A model generated the notes under the pieces. It was not told where the DNA came from. It saw only the letters and a program-made list of their open reading frames with translations, and made no database searches. From assembly GCF_002234675.1 (NCBI RefSeq), contig NC_019871.2:19872604-19936603 (forward strand): a stretch of DNA of 64,000 nt, given 5' to 3'. Origin of the DNA: Oryzias latipes. Its lineage: Eukaryota > Chordata > Actinopteri > Beloniformes > Adrianichthyidae. Shown piece by piece: positions 11,769 through 27,040 of this stretch (its first letter is position 1; each line of letters begins with the position of its first letter). The position numbers and the translations under genes were made by a program.

Positions 11769-14700
11769 TTACCTTACAATCTTAGATGGTCTTCTTGCTG
11801 CAGAAAAAACAAACATGGGTTATTCTGATGACAGTCATCCTCCTCTCCCAGCAGACTGTTAAGATTCTGCTGCAGGTGTTGCTCACCTGAGTTCAGGTAC
11901 AGCAGCAATATAATAAGAACTCCTGACAGACTGATCAGAACGAGGCCCACAGCGAGGTTAAACATCAGGCTGGAGGGTTCTGCAGAGAACAGACATGCCA
12001 CAGATGAGCCTCTGCTGCCACCAGGTGGTGCTTCCACTCTACTACACTCCTTACCTTCAACTTGGAGGATGAAGCTTTTCTTGATGGGCATCCTGAGCGA
12101 GGGATGAGAGACGCTGCAGGAGAACTGCTTCCCAGACAACGTCAGCGAAGCCTTGAGGTAAAAGAAGGCCGACAGAGAGTAGGTCTGGTCCTGGTTGTGT
12201 TTGTGGCTGGAGAACAGAATGTTTTTGAGTTCCTGAGGCAGAGGGGCGCCAACTCTCTGACCTGACGCCGCTGGGTTCTGCTCATGCCAGAGGATCTCCA
12301 CGTCCAGAGGGTAGTAGTTCTCTGCTGTGCAAACAACCTTCTGCTCCTTTCCCTCCTCCAGCACCAAAGTTGGACCCACATTCAGGGAGACCCGGGGAGG
12401 CTCTGGTGAGTCCAGAGTGACTTAGAATCACTTTAGGAAGTTGACATTTCTATGTTTACAACAGAACAAGTATGGAGCCTGTGACCTGATATGGGTTAAA
12501 AAAAAATTGTTCCCTTGAAATAATTAATTTGTTCCTACAAAAGATTAATTCATGTGTTAGGTCATTCATAAATACGGATGGCTTGCTGCTTGTCCATGTC
12601 ATATTCTGTTATACATTTATCCTGTTGTTTTTGAATGCACCTTAGTTACAGTGACAGGTTGATTGGTCAAAATGCATTATGGGATATGTGTGATGCACGT
12701 ATTCCATTTTACAAGCAAACGAGCTCCACGGCCAGAGCTCTTTTGCTTGTCATACCGGAATCTGGGCAGCTGGCTGGCCGGTGTAGGTACCATAACCGTT
12801 CGGCCTGCAATAACCGTTCGGGGTCCTTTCGACTGAGGATAACATCACACTACGGTATCCCCACTTGGACAAACTACATAGCGCGGAGATCTGCTCGGGC
12901 TCTACATATTTTCATTTCACATTTCCTTTTGTAACCCAAAGTTATTTTCCCTCATAAGTTGTGTCTGACATTATTCTTTGCAGTGTTTATGGAGAGATTT
13001 TGCCACAACCCACTTTGTAAAAAGATCTGTGGCTGTTAGAATGAACCTGCTGTTCCACGCTAGAGAACCGTATCTCTGATTGGAGCAACTGGAGTCTCGT
13101 AGCTTCGTGTTCGCAGGCAGGGAATATGATTTGTTATAGTGTTCGGTCCGGAGAAGGCTTCGGACCGCAGTCCGTTCGGCTGCAAATGCACTTAATAAGA
13201 ATCTTAACAATAATAAAAGAACATTTAGAAGATAATCTCACTCCATGTCAGAGCTCTGTTTGTTTACAATGGACCGCATAATATCTTCTTCTATTGTAGT
13301 TTTAATTATCCGATACGTCAACGGACAGCCAATCCCATAATGTGACGTCAGCACTAGTCGAAGGACCCCGAACGGTTGTTGCAGGCCGAATGCTTATGGT
13401 ACCTACACCGGCAGACGGAGAGCCGCTGTGGTAGGGGGAAGAAGTCAGCTCGGGCCTTCGATATTCGATATTTTTCTTATTTTCATCGAGACAATAATAT
13501 ATAGATCCCCTAGTTTGATTCTTGTTTTTATTTTTCTGCATGATATGAGTAAAACTCGCGATATTAGCGATCAATATTGCGATGACGCTATAACTTGAGA
13601 AACATGAAAGAAAATAGCAAAACGACCAAAAACATAATTTCCATTACACTGCAACAGTTTAATGGAAGAAAGAGTCAACATAATTTAAATTATACTCCAA
13701 ATGACCCTCGTCTACATAAGGAGGCAAATATCTAACATGAAAGAGCTCCATCCGATTGGTCAAATGCATAAATAGATTTATTTGATTCGCTAAATAGTTC
13801 AAACTGCCATAAGATTGTTTTTGCAAATTTAAGGTAACCGCTTATTGCTGTCTTTTGCGATAAGCATATTGCACAGCTTGATATTGCGATAACGCTAAAT
13901 TTGCGATTTATTGCACAGGCCCAGAACAAATTAATGATTTCGTGGGAACACGTTTCTTTTGTTTTTACCCATCTCAGGTCACACGTATACAACTCCTAAT
14001 TTTAAATAAGGGTTAATTTAATTTGAATTGTTGAAAGTTTAAGAGACTTTCTTTCAAAATAAAAGCTTTTCTTTTTCCAGCAGCAACAAAACACTCAGTA
14101 CAGATAAGAACCCTCAGCAAATGATGCAATAACAGCAACTCCAGACCTTTTCTGAAAAGGTCACATTTGGAAGCATTTGTGTTTTTTTTTTTTTACTTCC
14201 CACATAAAAAACAGTAAAACAAAACAAAACAAAACAAAAGTCAGATGTGACACAAATCCCAGAAATAAACTCAAACACTGTTTTCTTCTAGCCTTAAGAG
14301 GCTGAAGAAGAGGAACAGATGTTTTCAGCTGGATCACCAACACTGTAGCAGTGCGACCGCTGATGGTAAAAGAAGAGGACAGATTACAGGTTTTAGATCA
14401 TCTCCTCACCCTCGACGTGCAGGTTGAGCTCCATGTTGGCGAAAAGCGGGTTCACAGTCAAAGAACAAATGTAGCTTCCTTCGCTGCTCATCTTGGTGAA
14501 GGGGAGAGTGTAGGAGGCATCTCCCCCAGCCAGGGCCTTCTTCCCAACTCCAGAGCCATGAATCTCCCCGGAGCGGCTGTTGTAGCGGAAGAGCATCCTT
14601 CTCTCTCCGCGGGACTGCCAGTGCCACTCCACGGTGACGTTTGGGCCTCGGTGGTCGATGCTGAACTGACAGTGGAGTTTGGGCTGCGAGCGTAGTCTGA

Positions 14701-15496
14701 CTTTCACAGATGGAGTCTCTGTTTTCAGCAACATGGCGACTATGGACACAAATAGGATGAACCCTCTTACAGGCCTTCGTTCTGACATGCAGAAGCAGCG
14801 TCAGATGAAGGGGACACCTACCTGTGGTGGTAAGAACCTCTCGGTCGGCGATGGGCGGCCAGCTGCGGTAGTCCTGCTGTCCTGGAGGAGGTTGGTCAGA
14901 CGGATGTCTGAGGAAAGCAGTGACGCTGAACTTGTCCTTTCTGTGTCTGAGGATGCAGGTGTACCAGCGGTTGTACCCCTCTGCCCCCAGGGCGGGCCAG
15001 CGGACATGGATGCCCTCTGTGCTGTACCGTCGGACCTCACACTCCAACTCCTCTACCTCCACCCCTTCAATGGACCGCTGCAGGTCCAGTTTTGAAACTA
15101 AAGCAACATAAAAAGTCATGAATGTAATTCTTTCCTGCCCCGATTCGTGTCTTGGACAGAAGCTCACCAGTGATCAGGAAGGTGATGGCGTGGGGATTGA
15201 CAGGAGCGTCTCCTTTTAGACCAAACTGAACCATAGCCTCTCTGGGAATGAGCTGTGTCTCAATGTGTCCTTCACTGTTGTTGGACACATGTTCGTCAGT
15301 GAACTGACATGACAGCCATGGTATCTGCTGAACGCTCCTCACAACTGAGAACACAGAAAAACTAACATTAAACACACCCTTCATTTAAATTTAGTTCCTT
15401 TCATGAACTAACTGATAGAACAGCTGCAAACATACTTTAAAATAACTTACCTCCAATCACATAAAAGTAAATAACAACTTTCTGAAATACTCCCAT
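11769..15496 (-). CDS. Tapasin / tapasin-related MHC class I chaperone
   Basis: Membrane glycoprotein of the tapasin family, which in vertebrates helps load and edit peptide on MHC class I in the endoplasmic reticulum. Seven coding exons join in frame: 15496-15451 (signal peptide, MGVFQKVVIYFYVIG), 15344-15168, 15097-14822, 14739-14410 (Ig V-like; CQF at the start, SEGSYICSL at the end), 12402-12055 (Ig C-like; KVVCTAENYYPLDVEILW and FSCSVSHPSLR), 11979-11887 (membrane segment, LAVGLVLISLSGVLIILLLY) and about 11797-11769. All inner junctions are phase 1, as usual for Ig exons. Length is about 432 aa, normal for the family. Possible N-glycosylation sites are NNS and NVT. The last exon is uncertain: reading on gives ARRPSKIVR and a stop, but AAG|GTAAAT could instead be a donor to a later exon. 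No KKxx retrieval signal is seen. Exon 2 (PWLSCQFTDEHV) looks more like fish tapasin-related proteins than classical tapasin, so I leave the symbol blank. Confidence 0.88.
12774..13413. mobile_element. DNA transposon with ~60-75 bp terminal inverted repeats
   Basis: Lies in the intron between the two Ig exons of the tapasin-family gene. The left arm (12778-12834: ccggtgtaggtaccataacc, then gttcggcctgcaa and gttcggggtcctttcgact) matches the reverse complement of 13356-13411 at nearly every base. Weaker similarity continues inward for about 15-20 bp (taacatcacac versus tgacgtcacat). The interior of roughly 490 bp has no transposase; the 99-codon frame at 12635-12934 only crosses the left arm. 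The target duplication is not clear and the arms may extend slightly outward. Confidence 0.8.
13440..14140. other. Intron, possible further transposon remnant
   Basis: AT-rich intron of the tapasin-family gene. The stretch 13840-13922 (cttgatattgcgataacgct, aaatttgcgatttattgcac, aggcccag) resembles the terminus of teleost DNA transposons, but I could not pair it with a second end. Confidence 0.35.
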
Positions 15497-15986
15497 TTTG
15501 ATTATTCAATTGAATTTCTTGGTTCACCTTGTTTCTACCAGCAGCCAGGATCTAAAAAGTACTTTCATTTTCACTTCTGCAGAAAAAAAACGATTTGCCT
15601 TTAGCTCGCGTCACATGACCTACAAGATTAAAACCATAACAAAAAAAAAACATTTTTATATATATTCATAAACACAATAACAAATGAAATGACGTTTAAA
15701 TCTGATGTAAAATATTTAAATCTCGCTCCGAAGAAAAACGTTAAAACTGCAGTACCGAATTTATCCGGGTGCGTCGCTGTGAACAAACATCCGGTATATG
15801 CGTCGCATGGCGGAAGCGTGTTTGCGGCTGCGCAGTTCTGCTGTGGATGTTTTTAGTTGGATTATGTTGTTTCAGAAATCTAACTTTAAACTTCGGAAAC
15901 CGTGAACGTAACGGCGCGTTTAGAGAGTTTCCAGGTAAACGGATTACACTGGTATTTACCTGCACGCAACAATTATCACGGTGATA
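15497..15986. promoter_or_regulatory. Bidirectional promoter, tapasin-family gene / gemin4
   Basis: 490 bp separate the divergent start codons. The interval holds an ISRE close to the immune gene and ETS-type cores nearer gemin4 (atccgg about 15789-15794; cggaag 15811-15816 within gcatggcggaagcgtg). No TATA box is placed well for gemin4. Shared use of the interval is inferred from geometry. Confidence 0.65.
15563..15574 (-). promoter_or_regulatory. ISRE (interferon-stimulated response element)
   Basis: The minus strand reads GTGAAAATGAAAG, an exact GAAANNGAAA core (plus: TTTCATTTTCAC), 67 bp upstream of the tapasin-family start codon. IRF/STAT-bound ISREs of this form drive MHC class I pathway genes in vertebrates; function here is inferred from sequence and position. 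Confidence 0.65.
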
Positions 15987-18900
15987 ATGGACAAAGGTAA
16001 AATAGCTTTTATTTTTACTCTCTCTGTAGACCAGTTAAGTCACTGACTTTAAGTTAAAATAAATTCTTACAAAAGAAAATATTATTTAATAAAGAAAAGC
16101 AATGTTTTTTAATTTAAATTGTTTTTCCAACACACGACGCATTCATACCGATTTACACACGCGGTGAACCGCTTTGAATTGTGGGAAACTGAGTTTGGTG
16201 TGGTAAAATGAATGACATATGGATCCCCTGAAGGGATTTGGCAAAAGGTGAATAACAACAAGATCTACACTGATCCTGACATAAAGACGAACGCACACAA
16301 ACACTCACACATTAAACACAATAAAAACTATATGGCTCTGTCCATGAAAACTGAGTTATTTATTGGAGATCATATCTGAAAGTTGAGAAGAAGCTTTGGT
16401 GTTTTTATCTGTGGATACGGTGGCCCTGAAGTTCAAATCACATCCACAAATTACTGTTTTAAAACATCACACAGCAGTCCTGGAATGCAAAAACAAAATT
16501 GTTTTTGCAATTCTTGTTTCTTACTGCATATTTGAATGAAAACTTGACACCCCACCCCACCCCCCGCTTTAATTTTGTTTAGATTTATCAAATGTAACGT
16601 TTTCTTGTTATTTTATTGCTTTTGTTGTTGTTATCTTTAAGATGTCTTTACATTGATATGATGATGTGATTGGCACTTCAGGGCTCTGATTATGTCATGT
16701 GATTTCAGGCTCTGCGGTTCTGCAGGGGGCTTTCCTGCTGGCAGACAAACTGTGTCGCCCCTCATTTCTATCCTGCGTGAACAAATCCGACTGGATCGCG
16801 GCGGGACGCCCGATCCTACAGGCTCTGCAGGAAGTCTGTGAACTGGAGGAAGCTGACGGTCATCACAGCTCGACCTGGACGAAGAAGGTGGTCTGTGCTG
16901 TGTGGCTGAAGCTCTTGAGCGCTGAGGAGGATGTTGAGAGAGCGTGGAGGGAGAACCCCTTTTTTTCCTTCCAGCAGAGCCTCCCTGAAGTTAACCATGT
17001 TGTCCTGTTGGAGTTGGTGAAGAACGCTGCTGCTTCACATGTTTACGCAGGTTTTCTCCTTCATCTTCCTGAAGATTTGATCTGCTTGGAGCTGAAGAGG
17101 CTGGTAGAGCATGTGAAGAGCGAGCCTACAAGCGAAGAGGATGTTCATTTCTTTCTAGAGATGTGGCGGGAGCTGTGGAAAGGCCAAGAGCAAGCCAAGC
17201 TCAGAAACGACGAGAGCATGGAGATGATGTTTGCCAAGCAGGTTGCTCGTCTCACCTCCATGTCTTCTAGTTTGTCTCCTCAGGCTGCCAAGAGGTTAAA
17301 GCTGGAGACACAAGACTCAGCAGAGGCTGATGTTTTCCACATTCTCCTCAATGCCCTCAAAGACATGGCAGATCACGTCTCCTCATTAGACCTGTGCTTC
17401 CAGTCTCTCTCCATGTCCCTTGATGCTCTTTTTACATCATTTCTGATAGACCGAGAAGTTGTTCTATCAGCTCAGGAGAAGATGGACATCCTGTGTAAAG
17501 CCATCAGTACTAAAGGAAAGAATGAAAAACTTCAACCTGAACTTGTTGAAGAAGCTCAGAGACATTTACGGGCTTCGATTTCCCCGTCTCAGTTCAAAGT
17601 CAGGAGGATGGATCTGGGTGAAGCTCTGAGGGTCATAGCAGAACTTAGTCAGTCTTGGAAAGACCGAGGACTCTTGGACGTCCAGGACGGCTCTCGCTCC
17701 TCCTACTCTGCTTTCCAGCTGGAGCAAAGTGTCCAGAGAGTCTCCACTGCTCTGGAAGAAGCTCCCACAGCAGCGACAGAGAAGAACCTGCTCGTGGCTG
17801 TGCTGAAGTCTCTGGTTCTTCCTGTCACAGAGAGCAGCCCTGAGGTGCATGCTCAGGTGCTCTCCACCATCATCACTCACCGCCTGGAAGACCACGAGAG
17901 CTTCGCTGCCTTGTTTGCCAGAGAGCCGCCCTGGACGCACTGTGATGAAGGCTGGATGGATTGCCTGGAGAGGAGCCAAGCTTCCTTCCGTCAGCATGAC
18001 GCCGTGATCGGCCTCTCCTCTACTCTAATGAACAAACTACGCATGGAGAATGCAGACGTCAGCCAGTGCAGAAAGCTGATGAAAATCATAGCAGATATCT
18101 TCTCCAGCCTTTCCTTAGAAGACATGAACAAAGCCTTGGTGTCCATGTTAAGATTGTCTAGGAAGGGCTTCTTCGAATTCCCCGTTCCTCCTGAGGTGGC
18201 TGGAGGGTTTGAGCAGGAGCTCAACATGGCCTTCAACTGCATCATCCAAGCAGGAAGTGGAGCGTCCTCAGCTGTTCCTCAAGGGAACCTGACCACGGCC
18301 GTCTCACTCGTAGCCAGAGTGGCTTTTCAGAACCCAGAAGGCGCCTTACGGTCCTGCTGCCACTCAGCTGTTTTCAATAAAGGAGCATTTTCGATGATGG
18401 CAAAGATCCTGCAGCATCTGCCTGGACTCAGCGGTCAGAGAGGAGGAGATGGAGATGGAAGGAGGAGCGGAGAGGAGAACACGGCTAAAGACGGGACCTC
18501 TAGTCTGCTCTGCAGGTGCCTACACCAGACGGTCAAGGACAAGTCCCTGTCAGCCAACGAGAAGGAACAGTTTGCCAAATTCCTCGGTCTGCTGATGGGT
18601 CCAAACGTGGACGAGGGAAAGGAACAAAGCTTCCTGTCACCTCAGGAGGTTATAAACACCTTCGTCCTCCCTAACCTTTCATCTGTAGGTGAGGATCCTT
18701 TACAATGTTCCTGACATTTGAAGAAGACTCTTAAGAATCTTTTATTCTGAAATTTGGTGTCAGAATCATCAGTTTGAACTGTTAGAAGTGGTGCAACGTT
18801 CATGAGCTCCTCATCTGTTATAGCCTCTAATGACTAAGTCGTTTTATTTTTGTACACTTTGATTTATCAGAATTCAACATTTTACATAATACGTCACATG

Positions 18901-21900
18901 TTCTTCATCCGTTCTCCACATCTGCTCAGGTTCCTCCTCTGTGGATGCAGAGTTGAGTCTGCAGCTTCTTCACACAGCTTTGTCCTTGGATGTGCAGCCA
19001 GGAGCCTCCAGCTCTCACTGGCTGATGGACTGTTCTCCTTTTCCCCTCCTTTTTGTTCTCGCTCAGATCCACGACCAAAACCTCAGGTGTTTGTTGGGAT
19101 AAGATTTCGTTGAGTCTTCCTTGGAGTTCTCCTGTAATTCGTCTGCTTTCTGCCAGGTTTTGGGAGGAACCGCCAAAAGGTGGCGTCCGCCTCTGCTCTG
19201 TGGACACCAAGGAGCTTCTGGTGTCTGTGATGACCACAGTGGGGCAAGTGGTGGGTGCAGAAGTGGCAGCCGCCCCCAGTAGCTGGTCCAGAGCCCTCTT
19301 CTGGCTCTACAACAAACTGGAGGAGTTGGACTGGACGGTTCGGTTCCACCTGAAGCCGTTGTGGGGGCAGCACTTTAAAAACGAGGTGCCCTCATCTCTG
19401 CTGGATGTGTGCGATCTGCCTGAGCAGGTGAGAACTCCTGCAGCCCAAGTCCCAGTCCATTGAACGGCAAAGGCCTAAAGTGGGACACGGACACAGAACC
19501 AAAAACCCACCGACACAAGTTGGTGTCTCGATTAAAAAGGGTTATCCCTTCATCAAGTGAATCCTTGCTAAAAAAGACTGTTTTGCTGTTTAAATAAAAA
19601 AAAACATAATCAAGACTCTTTTATAAACAAAGCTGTAGACACGTACATCCATAGGGGGTTTGATCCATCGCCGCTGCATCTTCAAACTCATTTGTACAAC
19701 ATGCCTGCTTCTCAACTCCTTCACCCTTACTGACCCTTACGTGTTGTCGGTGTTCACTACGACCCGTCGCCTGCAGCATGCCCGTAGAAAAATGTGCATG
19801 AACTTTTTCTCTTTCTGGATTCACAGAGCGGTCTGCCACCTGGATATTTTGTGTGGGCCACCTGTGTGCCCCGTACAGGTTTGAGCATTTTCACCTGCAG
19901 ACAGCCCGTGCCCACGAATTAGGGCAGTTGGGACTCGAGATATATTCAGACCGCCCTCAACAGTGCACGTTCAAATGACCACTTCCAAAAAAAAGTCAAT
20001 GTAAACGCATGGAAAGGCACACTTCTGGCTTCAGTGTTCAAAACTCTCGCGTTTAAACTTGTACGACCATTTTCAGGCTCTGTGTACAAAGTGCAAGGTT
20101 ATTGAACGCCGTTGAAAATGAAACCGTGTCAAACTTTGATCAATCAGGGACTTGGATTTGGTAGTGAAGAATGGATGGCGTCCCTTTAAGCCATGGACGT
20201 AGCAACTGTTTGAAAGTTGATCATGGAGGGGAATGAATAATTGTTGTTTGTGTCGGCTGGAATACTATGACACCAAGTCTTTCATAGATATATCGGATTG
20301 GAGCTGTGAAAGAAAAAGCCCTGAGCGATATTTGCACTGCTTCAACATTTTACACCAAGCCTCTATTGTAGGTGGCGGACATGCGCTAGTAAACAGTAGA
20401 AAAAGTGTGTCCACTGCTTAAGGCCTTAAGTGAACCATGAAAAAACATGTTTTGTCTTTGGAGCTGGATGTTTGTCCGAAGGCGTCAAAACTATGGGACT
20501 TTATGTCAGGTCACAGCTGAAAACAGTGGGGGGTGATCTCCTAAATGTGTTTGTGTGATGTTATTATTTGATCAAAATCTCAGCTTTTCTGTCTTTGCTC
20601 CACAGGAGTGGTGCGGTTTGGACCTGCCTCCGTACGGACAGGGCACAGGTCTTCTGGCGTGGCTGGAGTGCTGCTCTCTGTCAGACTCCTTGCAGTCCAC
20701 CATGCTGTCATGTCTGTCGCTGGACCAGCACCAGCCTCACCACGTGAACATGTTCAGCAAAGGCCTGCTGGTGGGTCTGACCCAGATCCTCCCCTGGTGC
20801 TCCGTCTCACAGTGGAGCAGGGTTCTGAAGGTCCTGAAGGAACTGATCGCCTCCAACCGGCTGAACGTCCCCTTCTCTTTGGAATACGTGGAGTTTCTGC
20901 CTCTGCTGGACCTCCGGCAGTTCTCCTGTGAGCTCCGCGTGTCCGTTCTCCTGCTCCGGGCGTTCCAGCTACTCTGTGGTTCCAGCTGCTCCCATTGGCT
21001 GCCCGCTGACGGCTGGGCCCATGCTGGCAGGCTGTACGCCCACGCAGTTAGGAACGTGTTGAGCTCTGTTAAAGTCAAGCTGCAGCTTCCTACAGCGAGC
21101 ACCGCAGCCGTCTCTGAGTCAACTCCTCCAGAACCAGCACCATCCGGAGATCCAAACTCTGCTGTCAGTCCATACCAAGACTCCTGCATGAACGGCCGGG
21201 CCCCCCCAGACCCTGGAGTCTCCAAAGAGGGACATGTGGAGAGCAAAAGCCAGGAGGTCCTCTTCGTTCTCAGCCAGCTCTTCTGCCACGTTCAGCACAT
21301 CCAGGTCAGAAGGATTCTCTTCCCTGCAGGTTTTGCTCTTCTGGTCGCATGAAGCTTTTCTCTGTTCCTACATTTCAACCATCGAGGTCTTGATGGTTGG
21401 AAAAATGTGAACTGAAAGTTTCATCAATTCCGGAGAAGTACAAACTCATCAAAAGGGTTTTGAGTTAGTACTTAAAGGTGATATAATGTAGCAAAAGTCT
21501 TGGACTGGACTCATTCAGAACTCTTCATTTCTTAGCTTTCAGTTTTTGGTGTGTGTGTGTGTGTGTGGTGTTGGTGTGTGTAGGGGGGTGGGGGGTCTTT
21601 GGTGGTCTCACAGGTTCCTCGGGCTCTGATGGGCCACAGAATGATCCTCCTGCTGCTGCAACACAGCCCCAAACCATGACACCTCCCCCTCTATTTGTTA
21701 GTATGGGGGTGGGGGGCAGACCTGAGCTGGTTCTCAAACGTTTAAGACACCCCCCCCCCCGCCCTTGTAAACCGGAATTCAAAGTCCTTTTAAATCCTTT
21801 AGACTCTTAAGCTGCTCCATATTTTTCTGAAGTATGATTGTGTGAAAGTAAAAAAACAAGAAGACATGAATTGTTTAGAGTTCAGACCAAAACGCTTGTT

Positions 21901-22647
21901 AGACACGCACTTCTGGAGGAATTTACCAGTTGGTGCCACACCTGGTTAAACGTCCATAAACGTAGAATTGCTGGATGACTTTAAAAAAACAAATTTCTTA
22001 AAGTTTCATGGCTTTTTCTTTTTTATTCAGTTGACTTTCATATTTGTCCATCAGACAAATGCCACAAGAGAGAATGTAAAATTTTCATTGGAGGGGGACT
22101 ATAAAGCCTGAACTTCTGAGAAGGTGTTAAGTCTTTCCAGAGCTGCAGGTCTGTTTGCAGCAAAGATCTCCTCCATGTGTGAGGATGTGTGGAGCTGCAA
22201 GGAAAAAAGGAATTCAACTTTAGTGAAGCCAAAACTTAAAAAAATAGTCCTGGAATTTCTGTCAATATTTTTCTGGTAGAAGTCTTAAATTTTTCTTCTG
22301 TTGATGAACAAAACATGGGCTTTAAAGTGGACCATCTCAGAGGACTTGAGGCGTTTACTGCTCAGCTTACAGAAGATTTCTGTTTTCCCATTTGAAACCT
22401 CCGTTTACAGATGTTTTCCTTCCAGGTGATGATGCCTGGAGGTCAGAGTGAACCTCTGTTCCTGTGCAGTCTGGAGATCCTCAGCTCCTACGAGGCCATC
22501 ATGGCCGCCTTCCCCGACAGCTGCAGCCCGCTGGAGAGCGACAACACGCGTCACTTCTTCTCCACCATCACGGACAACCTGCTCAACCAGGAGATGAAAG
22601 CGGTCCTGCAGCAGAAGATTGCTCAGCTGGTGTCATCAGCAGCGTGA
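15987..22647 (+). CDS. gemin4: Gemin4, SMN complex subunit
   Basis: Component of the SMN complex, which assembles Sm cores on spliceosomal snRNAs. Six exons join in frame: 15987-15996 (ATGGACAAAG), 16709-18688, 18930-19086, 19157-19427, 20606-21304 and 22426-22647, giving 1112 aa (human about 1058). Landmarks align with the human protein: GAFLLADKL and SDWIAAGRPILQAL at the N-terminus, EDVHFFLEMWRE, PQAAKRLKLE, then in later exons WLMDCSPFPLLFVLAQI, LEELDWTVRFHLK, GTGLLAWLECC, FSKGLLVGLTQILPWCS and SLEYVEFLPLLDL. The protein is largely helical and lacks a catalytic motif. As in the human gene, one very large exon (1980 bp) holds the N-terminal half. The start was chosen because exon 1 ends in a clean donor (AAAG|GTAAAA) whose phase matches exon 2 (MDKGSAVLQG). 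It is divergent from the tapasin-family gene and convergent with tlcd3a. Confidence 0.97.
19640..20420. repeat. Dispersed repeat in gemin4 intron 4
   Basis: The section 19660-19920 (caacatgcctgcttctcaac, ggattcacagagcggtctgc, cacctggatattttgtgtgg, ccccgtacaggtttgagcat) matches 37040-37310 inside usp2, so it belongs to an interspersed family. It continues rightward without coding capacity. Family not identified; ends approximate. Confidence 0.6.
21545..21765. repeat. (GT)n tract and poly(C) run in gemin4 intron 5
   Basis: A short (GT)n tract at about 21549-21578 and a run of cytosines at about 21748-21761 flank G-rich sequence. The 85-codon frames found on both strands here are low-complexity artefacts. 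Confidence 0.7.
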
Positions 22648-22831
22648 CGCTCCAATGGACGCTATGCAGAAAGAAAACACGCTGACGCACCTGCACAGGT
22701 GCAACAAGCTGTCCTTGAATCTGCTTATAGTAAGCCTTCCCCAACAAAACAAATGTCAGAATGAAAAGCAAGAACAATGAAGTCAGGACAGTTTTTGGTT
22801 TTCTCATGTCATTCAGGTTTGTTCTTTTGTA

Positions 22832-22837
22832 AATAAA
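22832..22837 (+). terminator. gemin4 poly(A) signal AATAAA
   Basis: AATAAA lies 185 bp after the gemin4 stop codon and is the first canonical signal on that strand. It is 24 bp from the inferred tlcd3a signal on the opposite strand. Confidence 0.7.
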
Positions 22838-22860
22838 GTTCTAATATCTACAAGAACAGT

Positions 22861-22866
22861 TTTATT
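22861..22866 (-). terminator. tlcd3a poly(A) signal AATAAA
   Basis: Plus-strand TTTATT reads AATAAA on the minus strand, 84 bp after the tlcd3a stop codon. The two convergent genes would have 3' ends that abut or overlap by tens of bases. Confidence 0.6.
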
Positions 22867-22949
22867 TGCTTCTAAAAGAAAAATCAAAAGATCAGGTTCA
22901 AATTCCAGCTCAGCATGTAACCTGCTAATCTGTCCTTTAGTGGGACTCT

Positions 22950-26868
<3,919 letters not shown>

Positions 26869-27040
26869 GACGTTGACCGGCGCAGCACTGTTGTCCTCTT
26901 CGGGTAGCCGTCACCGGAACAAGCAGGCGGTGCTTTTTATAGGCCAGAGAGAAATCGCTAGTAACCAATAGAAGTCGTTAAACTGAGATCACGTGTTTGA
27001 AGTTTCAACCATTGGCCGTTTCGCATCGACGGAAGTGATT
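26869..27040 (-). promoter_or_regulatory. tlcd3a promoter region
   Basis: Directly upstream of the start codon are a CCAAT sequence (ccaatag, 26964-26970), an E-box (CACGTG, about 26991-26996), an inverted CCAAT (attgg, 27011-27015) and an ETS-type site (CGGAAGTG, 27030-27037). The combination fits a TATA-less housekeeping promoter. Function is inferred. Confidence 0.5.

Noticed and set aside
12635-12934. 99-codon plus-strand frame, considered as a transposase fragment
   Set aside because: It merely spans the left inverted arm of a non-coding transposon; no DDE-type or DNA-binding motif.
14679-15095. 138-codon plus-strand open frame
   Set aside because: Antisense shadow of tapasin-family exons 3 and 4.
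14406-15167. 253-codon minus-strand open frame
   Set aside because: It reads through two tapasin-family exons and the introns between them, mostly in the wrong frame; the spliced model explains the sequence.
17566-17997. 143-codon minus-strand open frame inside gemin4
   Set aside because: Shadow of the large gemin4 exon, whose plus-strand translation matches human Gemin4.
20737-21246. 169-codon minus-strand open frame
   Set aside because: Antisense to gemin4 exon 5.
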